A stretch of 32,640 nucleotides of DNA from Chloroflexota bacterium (GTDB taxonomy: Bacteria; Chloroflexota; Dehalococcoidia; Lucifugimonadales; UBA3495): contig JADFPD010000016.1 of NCBI GenBank assembly GCA_022562475.1, forward strand, positions 1 to 32,640, read 5' to 3'. Shown here piece after piece: positions 23,473 through 29,999 of this stretch. Made by a program: the position numbers and the translations under genes. Under the pieces are notes generated by a model that worked only from the letters and a program-made list of their open reading frames with translations, ran no database searches and had not been told where the DNA came from. Each line of letters opens with the position of its first letter. The stretch's first letter is position 1.

Positions 23473-23516
23473 CCGGTTATTCGCCGGCTATTCACCGGCT
23501 ATTCACCGGCTATTCA
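23473..23516. repeat. 11-bp tandem repeat, four copies, overlapping a stop codon
   Basis: Four consecutive units of CCGGCTATTCA (the first reads CCGGTTATTCG) fill the spacer between the receiver gene and the luciferase-like gene. Read on the minus strand, each unit contains GAATAGCCGG or GAATAACCGG. The first copy in transcription order supplies the final Glu codon and the TAG stop of the receiver gene, so the array looks like expansion of the gene end. Confidence 0.85.
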
Positions 23517-23881
23517 ATGGAGGCGAGGGCTTTTTCGATCCGTTCAGCCAGGTTGGGAATGTTGAACGGCTTGGTGATGTAATCGAAAACCCCTTTTTCA
23601 ATTCCGGCGGCGATGTCGTGCTGCTGGCCTTTGGCGGACAGCATAATCACCGGTATGCTGCTCGTGCTCTTATCATCTTGCAGGCTCCGGAGGACCTGAA
23701 ACCCGCCCATCACCGGCAGCATCACGTCCAACAAAACGAGGTCGGGACGGTCTGATTTGACCATGGCCAGAGCCTGCTTGCCGTCGGTTGCCACTTGAAT
23801 CTCGTGACCGATTCTTTTGAGTTGATATTCCAGCAATTTCTGTAGAGAAGGTTCGTCTTCTACTACTAATATCTTCGCCAT
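23510..23881 (-). CDS. Receiver-only response regulator (CheY-like)
   Basis: 123-residue single receiver domain. Acidic pocket Glu8-Asp9 (LVVEDEPS), phospho-acceptor Asp52 (LVLLDVMLPVMGG), Ser82 (IMLSAKG) and Lys104 with the cis-Pro (YITKPFN) are all present. There is no output domain, so it acts by protein contact or as a phosphorelay step. It follows the 644-residue kinase on the same strand by 164 nt and is its likely partner. It is the closest relative in the window of the decayed receiver at 3094-3226. Confidence 0.95.
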   Translation of the reverse strand: MAKILVVEDEPSLQKLLEYQLKRIGHEIQVATDGKQALAMVKSDRPDLVLLDVMLPVMGGFQVLRSLQDDKSTSSIPVIMLSAKGQQHDIAAGIEKGVFDYITKPFNIPNLAERIEKALASIE

Positions 23882-24045
23882 GATCGGGCCATTACCTCAA
23901 TGAAGAAGAATGATACTCGGCGGTCTGCTCTAAGATTTCAGCCGGTGCGACTCGCCGGTTGCCGGGCAATTATACTATCAAAATTATTGGTGATTTCGCT
24001 ATACAGGATATTTGCTGCTCCGTCTACTACCAACACAGACTTTTG

Positions 24046-25980
24046 CTAGATCGATTGGGCCGGGGAGTCACCCGCAGCATCGGCCGGCGGCGACTCGACG
24101 GCCACTTGATCGATCGGAAGTATAAATGTGAACACGCTACCTTTGCCCAGTTCGCTTTCGGCCCAGATTTTCCCGCCGTAGTGGCCGACTATTTCCTTGC
24201 AGATCGGAAGCCCTAATCCGGTCCCTTTACGAACATCCGAGGGTGCGTCTGAGACCTGCTTGAATTTCTGGAATATCTCGTCCAACTCATCTGTTGGTAT
24301 CCCAACTCCGTTATCGGAAACCTTGATCTCGACGATTCGGCCGTTTCGGGTGTCACCGGAGGTAGATGCCTCCTTGATCAATATCCCAATCTCACCGTGC
24401 TCAGGCGTGAATTTAATGGCGTTGCTCAAGAGATTGGTCAGCACTTGATTGATCTTGTCCTGGTCGCACCAGACATTGGATAGATCTGGGTCAAGGTCCA
24501 CACTCACGTTAAGGAATTTTTGAATCGCGAGAGACTGGATGCCTGCGACGGCCGATTCGACGATATCGCTCATGGAATTCGGAGCGTCATTCCAGATCTC
24601 CTGACCGGCTTCGTAGCGGGCCAGGTCCAAAACATCGTTTATCAGGCGGGTTAACCGGTCGCTTTCGACGTTGATGATCGTAAGGAACTCTATCACGACC
24701 TCTTCGGGTGCGTTTCGATCGTCCAATAGGATCTCAGCCGAGCCCTTGATCGCCGTCAACGGAGTCCTCAGTTCATGGGAAACAGACGATATAAAATTAT
24801 CCTTTAGCTCGTCCAATTGCGCCAACTCCGCGTTCCGCGCGGCCAGTTCTGCGATCAGTGTCACGCGTTGCGCCTCTGCCCTCTGGCGCGCGGCGGCCAT
24901 CTGATTGAAAGAATTAGACAGGCTTCCGATCTCGTCTTTGGTGTTGGCGGTCGCCCTTACCCCAAGGTTCCCCTGGCCCAGTTCGAATGCAACATTCGTT
25001 AACCTCACGATGGGGTTGACGATCTGCCGCGCCACGATCACCGCCGTTCCCACACCGACGACGGCTCCCAGAGCGATCAAAACAAAGACCGCTATCGTGG
25101 CAACCTCTACCGACGCTTCAGCGCCATCCAGCGCTTCAAAGGTTTCGGCTAGGATGAGCGGCTGAACATCCTCAGTCACGATATGGTCGATCTCCTCTAT
25201 GTCATCCGCGAGATTCCCCAGGAGAATACGCTGTACATCTACTTGGTCCATAACCCTTGTGCCCAAGGCGACAGTATCTAAAAAGACACCATCGATAACA
25301 CCGACCATCAACTCCTCATTCAATGAGAGTTGGCTAGAACGGAACACGGCTTCGAATTCTTTGAAGCCCTCTTGTTCCACTCTCACAGTCTCGCGAAACT
25401 TTGGATCTGGACTGGCCAAGTAAGACTGAACGGCTAGGAAGGCCTTATCGACACGTGTGCCCATATTCAGCACGGCTTCTAATTTCGATAGACCATCGGG
25501 AGCTTCCCGGTCGATCAATACTTCCAATTGTTCGTTGAGGATCCGGTCTATGTTCGCCACGCCCTGGCTCAGTCTCGTTAGATTGGCCTGCAGGTTATTG
25601 GTTACTCCGATGATGTTGTCACTGATCTCTTCGAATCCGCCATGGATCTGACCGACTCTTCGGCCGGCTACCTTTTCTTCATCGGTCTCCGCCAGCCGAT
25701 TGAATTCTTCCAAGGCATTCTCAAATTCAATATTGGACTCCAAGAAACGCTTGATGTGCCGGTCGTCTCGGTCGATGGAATATTGAATAATCGATTTGTT
25801 GCCTTCACCGATGCTGATCTGCATCTCCAATACTGCTTCTTTCAGAGGCGCCACTACTCTTCCCAGATTCTGCACATCGCTGTCGATCCGTCTCACCAGC
25901 ACATACGACAGGGCCGCGCTCACGATCAGTAGGAAGGTCAATGACCCGATAAGCAGTCCTAGTTTTGTTTGGAGATTCAT
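24046..25980 (-). CDS. HAMP-containing membrane sensor histidine kinase
   Basis: 644 residues. TM1 is about 7-29. A long, helical extracytoplasmic region (about 30-290) is rich in Glu/Leu/Ile heptads, like a four-helix-bundle/CHASE3-type sensor duplicated in tandem. TM2 is about 294-316 and HAMP 317-370 (NPIVRLTNVAFELGQGNL). A coiled coil leads to HisKA with VSHELRTPLTAIKG (His402), then NLLSNAIKFTPE, DNGVGIP, FQKFKQV and GTGLGLPICKEI. The core closely resembles the kinase at 1978-3093 (shared SDRLTRL, DLARYE/IE, IQSLAIQK/TQSLAMQK), so the two are paralogues with different sensor regions. The receiver downstream is its probable partner. Confidence 0.95.
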   Translation of the reverse strand: MNLQTKLGLLIGSLTFLLIVSAALSYVLVRRIDSDVQNLGRVVAPLKEAVLEMQISIGEGNKSIIQYSIDRDDRHIKRFLESNIEFENALEEFNRLAETDEEKVAGRRVGQIHGGFEEISDNIIGVTNNLQANLTRLSQGVANIDRILNEQLEVLIDREAPDGLSKLEAVLNMGTRVDKAFLAVQSYLASPDPKFRETVRVEQEGFKEFEAVFRSSQLSLNEELMVGVIDGVFLDTVALGTRVMDQVDVQRILLGNLADDIEEIDHIVTEDVQPLILAETFEALDGAEASVEVATIAVFVLIALGAVVGVGTAVIVARQIVNPIVRLTNVAFELGQGNLGVRATANTKDEIGSLSNSFNQMAAARQRAEAQRVTLIAELAARNAELAQLDELKDNFISSVSHELRTPLTAIKGSAEILLDDRNAPEEVVIEFLTIINVESDRLTRLINDVLDLARYEAGQEIWNDAPNSMSDIVESAVAGIQSLAIQKFLNVSVDLDPDLSNVWCDQDKINQVLTNLLSNAIKFTPEHGEIGILIKEASTSGDTRNGRIVEIKVSDNGVGIPTDELDEIFQKFKQVSDAPSDVRKGTGLGLPICKEIVGHYGGKIWAESELGKGSVFTFILPIDQVAVESPPADAAGDSPAQSI

Positions 25981-26161
25981 TCCAATGTGCCTTCACGGGC
26001 GCGCAACGGCTGACCCGGCATCAAGGACTCGATGGCGATTTAAGTCTTGCAATCATCGCAAATATCAGAGTAGACCCGCCTAAACTCTACTCCAATCCGC
26101 TGCTGAATGAGTCGACGCTAAACCGGCGGTTAAGATCCATTTGGGCTCATGCTAGCAGGTA

Positions 26162-26191
26162 TTGTCATCAAGGATAATTATTATCTATAAT
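26162..26191 (+). promoter_or_regulatory. Near-consensus sigma-70 type promoter for dodecin
   Basis: TTGTCA (26162-26167, 5 of 6 consensus) is followed after 18 nt by TATAAT (26186-26191, 6 of 6). A start about 7 nt downstream would give a leader of about 25 nt containing AGGAGG. This is the best promoter-like sequence I saw in the window and points to strong constitutive expression. Confidence 0.75.
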
Positions 26192-26221
26192 TCGCCTCCT
26201 GATGGAAGTAGGAGGAAGGCG

Positions 26222-26455
26222 ATGACTACTGGCAATACATACAAAGTTATCGAGTTGGTCGGTTCATCTTCGACCGGTGTCCAGGAGGCGATCGACAGTG
26301 CAATTTCCCGGGCCAGCCAGACGATCAGGAACCTGGACTGGTTCGAGGTTAAGGAGATACGAGGCAATATTCAGGAAGGCAATGTTACCTGGTACCAGGT
26401 CAAGGTGGCCATCGGATTTAGGGTCTTAACCCCCGAGGACCTTCAAAGGGAGTGA
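26222..26455 (+). CDS. Dodecin (flavin-storage protein)
   Basis: 77 residues from ATG 26222, set by AGGAGG about 6 nt upstream; a longer frame from 26162 would start inside the promoter. Shows the dodecin pattern: YKVIELVGSSSTGVQEAI, then SRASQTIRNLDWFEVKEIRG with Trp40, which stacks the paired flavins, and WYQVKVAIGFR with Gln59 at the flavin-contacting strand. Dodecins assemble as hollow dodecamers that bind and buffer riboflavin/FMN and protect against photo-reduction. A flavin buffer fits a genome stretch with four luciferase-like flavoenzymes (inference). Confidence 0.95.
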   Translation: MTTGNTYKVIELVGSSSTGVQEAIDSAISRASQTIRNLDWFEVKEIRGNIQEGNVTWYQVKVAIGFRVLTPEDLQRE

Positions 26456-26522
26456 GTCCCGGCTGGTAGATGGTTGAGAAGGACCCGAGGAATGGGCCGG
26501 CGCGCGATCGGCCGCGATTTCA

Positions 26523-27380
26523 TCAAGGCACATCCGCCACGATAAGCGTTCCGGAGAACCCGTGAATCTCGTGCAGGATCGTAAAGGCGCCGGTGGTGTC
26601 GGGCGTGAACTCGAAGCGCGTTAATTCACCGGGCAACACATTGATCTCTTCGCCCATCTCGTACCGCTCGATGGATACCTGATGCTCTGCGACTAGACTG
26701 ATGTTGTGGATCGTTACCGGTATGTCTTTGTAGACCACGATCGTTTCGGGAAACAGGCGGAATTGGTCTACGTCATGTATCAGCGCATACATCTGGACCC
26801 CGCGGTCGGCGATGTATGCGTTCGCTTCCGCCTGGGTCTCAACAACGATTAAGTCCGCATCGAAGCCGTGCCCAACATTGCTGATCTTGAATTCGCCTAT
26901 CTGGTCTGGGACGAACTCTATGACCCCCACCTCGCCGGGCAAGATCACCTCCGACGAGCTGAAAAACGGACTAATGGTGAACCGGTTTACATGCTCCCGG
27001 TGAAGTCGAGTCAGATACATCCTTACGGGGATGTCTTTGATCACAACGAAGTTTCTGGGCCAGAACTGGGTGGCCCTGTAGTTCTCGATGATGGATATTT
27101 CTTGCACCTCGGACATCTCTTGGTTCATGCCGGCCATCGCCTCAAGCGTTGGGCGGGGAGTTCTGGTTGGCAAAGGGGTTGCTGTCACCACCACGGTCTG
27201 AATGACCGGAGGCGAGGTAGGGCCCGGAGTCGCCGTTACCACCACGATCTGGATCACCGGTGTAGGATTTTGTTCCGGCGCCGGCGTAACATTTGTTGCC
27301 TCCGAGCATCCGAGGACCGCCAGCGCCGACAAGACCGGCAACCAACAGATCGTTAATCGTCGCATGGACCTCCCATTCAT
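26523..27380 (-). CDS. Lipoprotein with two cupredoxin-like domains
   Basis: 285 residues (ATG at 27380; a second ATG at 27365 has GGGAGG but only 3 nt spacing). Signal peptide ends with lipobox VLGC (Cys25). A Pro/Thr-rich linker holds a duplicated motif, PVIQIVVVTATP and PVIQTVVVTATP. Two beta-sandwich repeats follow: FVVIKDIPVRMYLTRLHREH..GVIEFVPDQIGEFKI..HGFDADLIVVE and TIVVYKDIPVTIHNISLVAEH..TRFEFTPDTTGAFTI..HGFSGTLIV. This matches cupredoxin_1/CuA-like folds, but the copper-ligand Cys is missing in both. Exact copper binding is therefore doubtful, though His residues remain. Convergent with the dodecin gene. Confidence 0.82.
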   Translation of the reverse strand: MNGRSMRRLTICWLPVLSALAVLGCSEATNVTPAPEQNPTPVIQIVVVTATPGPTSPPVIQTVVVTATPLPTRTPRPTLEAMAGMNQEMSEVQEISIIENYRATQFWPRNFVVIKDIPVRMYLTRLHREHVNRFTISPFFSSSEVILPGEVGVIEFVPDQIGEFKISNVGHGFDADLIVVETQAEANAYIADRGVQMYALIHDVDQFRLFPETIVVYKDIPVTIHNISLVAEHQVSIERYEMGEEINVLPGELTRFEFTPDTTGAFTILHEIHGFSGTLIVADVP

Positions 27381-27412
27381 TTATCACTTGCGGGGCTTAC
27401 CCGTAGACGGGA

Positions 27413-27598
27413 TCAGGCGCGGACGGCACGGAGTATACAACCGGCAGGACACTCGCCCACGATCACACCGCATACGGCGTTGGCATTGTTGAGATGGTAG
27501 TCCGAGACTGGCTTGGCCACTAATCCCGCGCCGCAGGCCGGGCACTCGCGCACCTGGCCGCGCCAGGACGCTTTGCACTTCGGACAATGAGCCTTCAT
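27413..27598 (-). CDS. Small zinc-ribbon protein (61 aa)
   Basis: 61 residues from ATG 27598 (MKAHCPKCKASWRGQ), preceded by GAGGGGAA. Two knuckles, CPKC and CPAC, form a rubredoxin/zinc-ribbon type site near the N-terminus. Two further Cys pairs (VCGVIVGECPAGC) occur in the C-terminal half, giving a possible second site. Function unknown. It lies just upstream of, and in the same direction as, the cupredoxin-like lipoprotein gene. Confidence 0.65.
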   Translation of the reverse strand: MKAHCPKCKASWRGQVRECPACGAGLVAKPVSDYHLNNANAVCGVIVGECPAGCILRAVRA

Positions 27599-27645
27599 CA
27601 CTTCCCCTCACTTCATTCTGGCTAAACGCTAAGAATTCTTCTGCC

Positions 27646-27674
27646 TTGTAAAAGCATCCCTAATCCGGTAATAT
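27646..27674 (+). promoter_or_regulatory. Candidate promoter for the small membrane protein gene
   Basis: TTGTAA (27646-27651) and TAATAT (27669-27674) are separated by 17 nt. Each matches 4 of 6 consensus bases. The start codon at 27704 would follow a leader of about 23 nt with GAGG in it. Plausible but not strong. Confidence 0.4.
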
Positions 27675-27703
27675 TCCATGAATTCTTTTAGTGAGGTAAC
27701 TGC

Positions 27704-28048
27704 ATGAATCAAACTGATCGCCAATGGGTAGTCCGGGCGCAGGAAGAAATTAGTTCGATAAATGGATCAATACTAACTATCAGCGGCGCAGTTTTGGGGT
27801 TCTCTATCGCACTCCTTAGCGGTAACGACCTAGAGTCGTCGGGCTTTCTGAAAACTGCCTGGATTGCGTTGGGAATTTCCATTGGCATAAACTCTTGGAT
27901 GATGCTGCACAAGGCTGTTGATACCATGATGCAATCGGAGCCGAGCCAAAATGTGAACAATTGGAAATACATTTATTTGTTGGTTTCCGTCTTGGCGTTC
28001 CTTACAGGGCTCGGTTGTTTGATATTCTTCGGGTATCAAAATGTCTAG
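27704..28048 (+). CDS. Small membrane protein, about three spans, function unknown
   Basis: 114 residues, ATG at 27704 with GAGG 7 nt upstream. A polar N-terminus (MNQTDRQWVVRAQEEISS) is followed by hydrophobic segments at about 22-40 (ILTISGAVLGFSIALLSG), 50-68 (AWIALGISIGINSWMML) and 88-110 (YIYLLVSVLAFLTGLGCLIFF). No enzyme motif. Codon choice is more AT-rich than in its neighbours, so it may be a later arrival. Confidence 0.65.
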   Translation: MNQTDRQWVVRAQEEISSINGSILTISGAVLGFSIALLSGNDLESSGFLKTAWIALGISIGINSWMMLHKAVDTMMQSEPSQNVNNWKYIYLLVSVLAFLTGLGCLIFFGYQNV

Positions 28049-28252
28049 GGGGATTACCTGTACGATCAGCTAACCTCCAACGCCATCTGCCCTTGCATGG
28101 CCAGGTGGGCGGGCGGTGGCGGCATGGGGATATTGGGCACGACCTTCATGTACTCTGCGTCCACTTCGGCGGAACCGAGTCGCCCATAAACCCGGGTGTT
28201 CATGTCGATGTCATGCCGCGCCGGGAGCGTCTGCTTAGTGAATGCTAAAACA

Positions 28253-28274
28253 CCCTGGCCATCGATGGCCAGGG
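28253..28274. terminator. Perfect 22-bp palindrome, terminator-like
   Basis: CCCTGGCCATC and its exact complement GATGGCCAGGG meet at 28263/28264. On the plus strand it is followed by CGTTTCTTT, and on the minus strand by TGTTTTAGC. It could act as a bidirectional terminator or a leftover of one for a lost gene. The stem is tight, with no free loop unless the central pairs open. Confidence 0.5.
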
Positions 28275-28288
28275 CGTTTCTTTGAGCG

Positions 28289-28495
28289 TTAGCGTTCGCC
28301 TGATCTGGTAATCTTCGGTGTTGTGGCTGTACCGCCACCCAATATATCAGCCTCCGTCACCGTCCCAACCCCTTCCCCGTTCAGCTGACAGATCACCTTG
28401 ACCAGGGAAGTCGGCGTCAGAATGTGGCTGTCCGGAGTCTCCGGCGCGCCGTCTAGCTCCACGTGCCCCGCTTCGCAGACGTTGCTGCCAGACCG
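28289..28495 (-). pseudogene. Unidentified C-terminal protein fragment
   Basis: 68 open codons without ATG after the TAA of the TPR fragment, in the same frame. The product (VCEAGHVELDGAPETPDSH, then ILTPTSLVKVICQLNGEG, then VGTVTEADILGGG) looks like real protein with normal codon use, but the only internal alternative start is GTG at the HV pair. It may be the 3' end of a truncated gene. Family not recognised. Confidence 0.35.
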
Positions 28496-28621
28496 TTATT
28501 TCTTATAATTCTGGATCATTTCGTCCCTGAAGCTGCGGTCAAATCCCAGTTCCACCGCCCGGTCGGCGTCCTCCTGGGCCGCCACGTCATTCCCGAGGCG
28601 GGTGTAGGCCAGAGCCGGGAA
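28496..28621 (-). pseudogene. C-terminal TPR-repeat remnant
   Basis: 41 codons between two stops on the minus strand read FPALAYTRLGNDVAAQED, then ADRAVELGFDRSFRDEMI, then QNYKK. ALAYTRLGNDVAAQEDADRAVEL fits the TPR consensus (A-L-A-Y..G-x-x-x-x-A-x-x-D..A-x-x-L). The region upstream (28622-28713) no longer resembles TPR sequence and has stops, so the gene body is lost. Confidence 0.6.
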
Positions 28622-28713
28622 TTAGAAGGCGGGAAGCCGGTTGGCTGGGGGATTGGTCACATGAGGAGCCGGCAACAGACCTACTCACAGGACGTTATTC
28701 GTTGCCAGAACGC

Positions 28714-29559
28714 CTAGCTAGTCAAATTTGGGCAACAAATATCCGCCACAACCCCATAGTGGTCACTCGCGTAGGTACCCGTCAGTGCCACGTCGCAGGC
28801 CATATAAGCGCCCAAAACTTGGCCCGATCGAATTTTCGGATTCTCACCCCCGCCCACGGGCGCCTTCGGTACACCGACAAATATGAAGTCGATGCGTCCA
28901 TCAAACAGGTAAGCCGAAGTAGTGTGCGGATTACGGTGGTCCCAGGTTATCCCAGGACCGTCGCCAGAAACCGCCCATGCGTCCTGATAGAATGCCCCAC
29001 GTCCGGACAAACCCAAATCTCCACACAGAAATCGTATCGCGCTGGACTCGGGTGGAGCGTTGAAATCGCCAGCGAGAATCGGTGGCACCAGAGATTGCTC
29101 GACGCTCCGCGAAGAGATAATGTCGTCGATAAACAAAACCTGACTCTCACGTACTGCCGCGCCCTTAGGATCGACGGTCAAGTGTGCACAGAACACGTCG
29201 ATCCCACCGGTGCGCACATAGAGCATCGACTTCGGGCGGCGATCGGCACACTCTAGCACGTACATCTCACTCGCCTCCACCGGCCATCTGCTCATCACAG
29301 CGTTTCCGGCAAGTAGACCATCGCTATCGAGTCTCCCTCCATATGCGACGCTCCATTCTCCGGTGCATTGCTCTGCCAGACGATCGGCCAATGTTGCCTC
29401 GTCCGCCGCTTTCCGGACTTCTTGCAGACAGGCAATGTGGGGATCGACGGCATCGATCCACGCCGCGATTTCGCGCGTTCGGTCTTCAAGTGGTGGTACA
29501 TACCACGTATTTAGCGTCAATATGCGCAGAACATCGTTCGGTCGCGGGAAGTTGGCCAC
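28714..29559 (-). CDS. Endonuclease/exonuclease/phosphatase-family hydrolase
   Basis: 281 residues, GTG start at 29559 (MANFPRPNDVLRILTLNTWY) set by AGGAG 6 nt upstream. The DNase I-like metal site is complete in order: LTLNTW, CLQEVR (Glu), FCAHLTVD (His), AGDFNAPP (Asp/Asn), RIDFIFV and SDHYGVVAD (Asp/His). Members cleave phosphodiester bonds in DNA, inositol phosphates or sphingomyelin. No signal peptide is seen, so it is probably cytosolic. The substrate cannot be determined. Confidence 0.92.
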   Translation of the reverse strand: MANFPRPNDVLRILTLNTWYVPPLEDRTREIAAWIDAVDPHIACLQEVRKAADEATLADRLAEQCTGEWSVAYGGRLDSDGLLAGNAVMSRWPVEASEMYVLECADRRPKSMLYVRTGGIDVFCAHLTVDPKGAAVRESQVLFIDDIISSRSVEQSLVPPILAGDFNAPPESSAIRFLCGDLGLSGRGAFYQDAWAVSGDGPGITWDHRNPHTTSAYLFDGRIDFIFVGVPKAPVGGGENPKIRSGQVLGAYMACDVALTGTYASDHYGVVADICCPNLTS

Positions 29560-29999
29560 GGTCTACTCCTAAATCAGCGTAATTTGACCATATTGTGAAC
29601 GCTATAAGCTCATGAAGCGAGTTTCCTCAATAACCGGGTATCAAGCCTGTCCCCAAATGGATGCAGCCCGCTGGTAATCGCCAGGCAGGCTACTAACCTT
29701 TTAGCTGTTGAAGGGCCTCCAACTGCAGCCGCTTGCCCCTATCGCTATGCTGGGACCCACAGATTGGGCGCCAGTGGCCGGCAGTTCGGTAATGAACACC
29801 GTTAGACCGCATCAGGCTTACCTTGGTGGCCCTTACAATCACCTTCTGGCCACCGTGCTCGTGGCAGACCGTGGTCCCCTTACGGCTCGATGAGGAGCTT
29901 CCTGAGGATACTCGAGGCATCTTCTCATTTTATGAGTGTGAAGCGCACCCCCTAATTGAATCATGTCATAATACCGGCAACTTTCCAGGCAGATACCGC
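29560..29999. other. Intergenic region before the multi-GAF gene
   Basis: No gene I can support. A minus-strand frame at 29693-29920 (VCHEHGGQKVIV.., ..WRPICGSQHSD..) has Cys/His pairs but a Ser-rich low-complexity start and no clear ribosome-binding site. I leave it uncalled. The region must contain divergent control sequences for the hydrolase at 28714-29559 and the GAF gene. Confidence 0.4.

Larger units (their letters stand above)
28049..28713. other. Region of decayed coding fragments
   Basis: No intact gene. The minus strand carries three protein-like pieces. The first, about 28066-28245, ends ..VVPNIPMPPPPAHLAMQGQ.. and MALEVS. The second, 28289-28495, is open but without a usable start and reads ..HVELDGAPETPDSHILTP.. 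and SLVKVICQLNGEG. The third is a TPR tail at 28496-28621. A perfect palindrome separates the first two. I do not recognise the first two families. Confidence 0.55.

Noticed and set aside
23473-23516. CRISPR array
   Set aside because: Units are 11 bp, directly abutting, with no spacers; it is a simple tandem repeat.
26456-26522. Terminator between dodecin and cupredoxin genes
   Set aside because: A GGCCG..CGGCC pairing exists but the stem is short and no T-tract follows on either strand.
29693-29920. 75-residue minus-strand frame with Cys/His pairs
   Set aside because: Ser-rich low-complexity start, no Shine-Dalgarno and no family; possible but unsupported.
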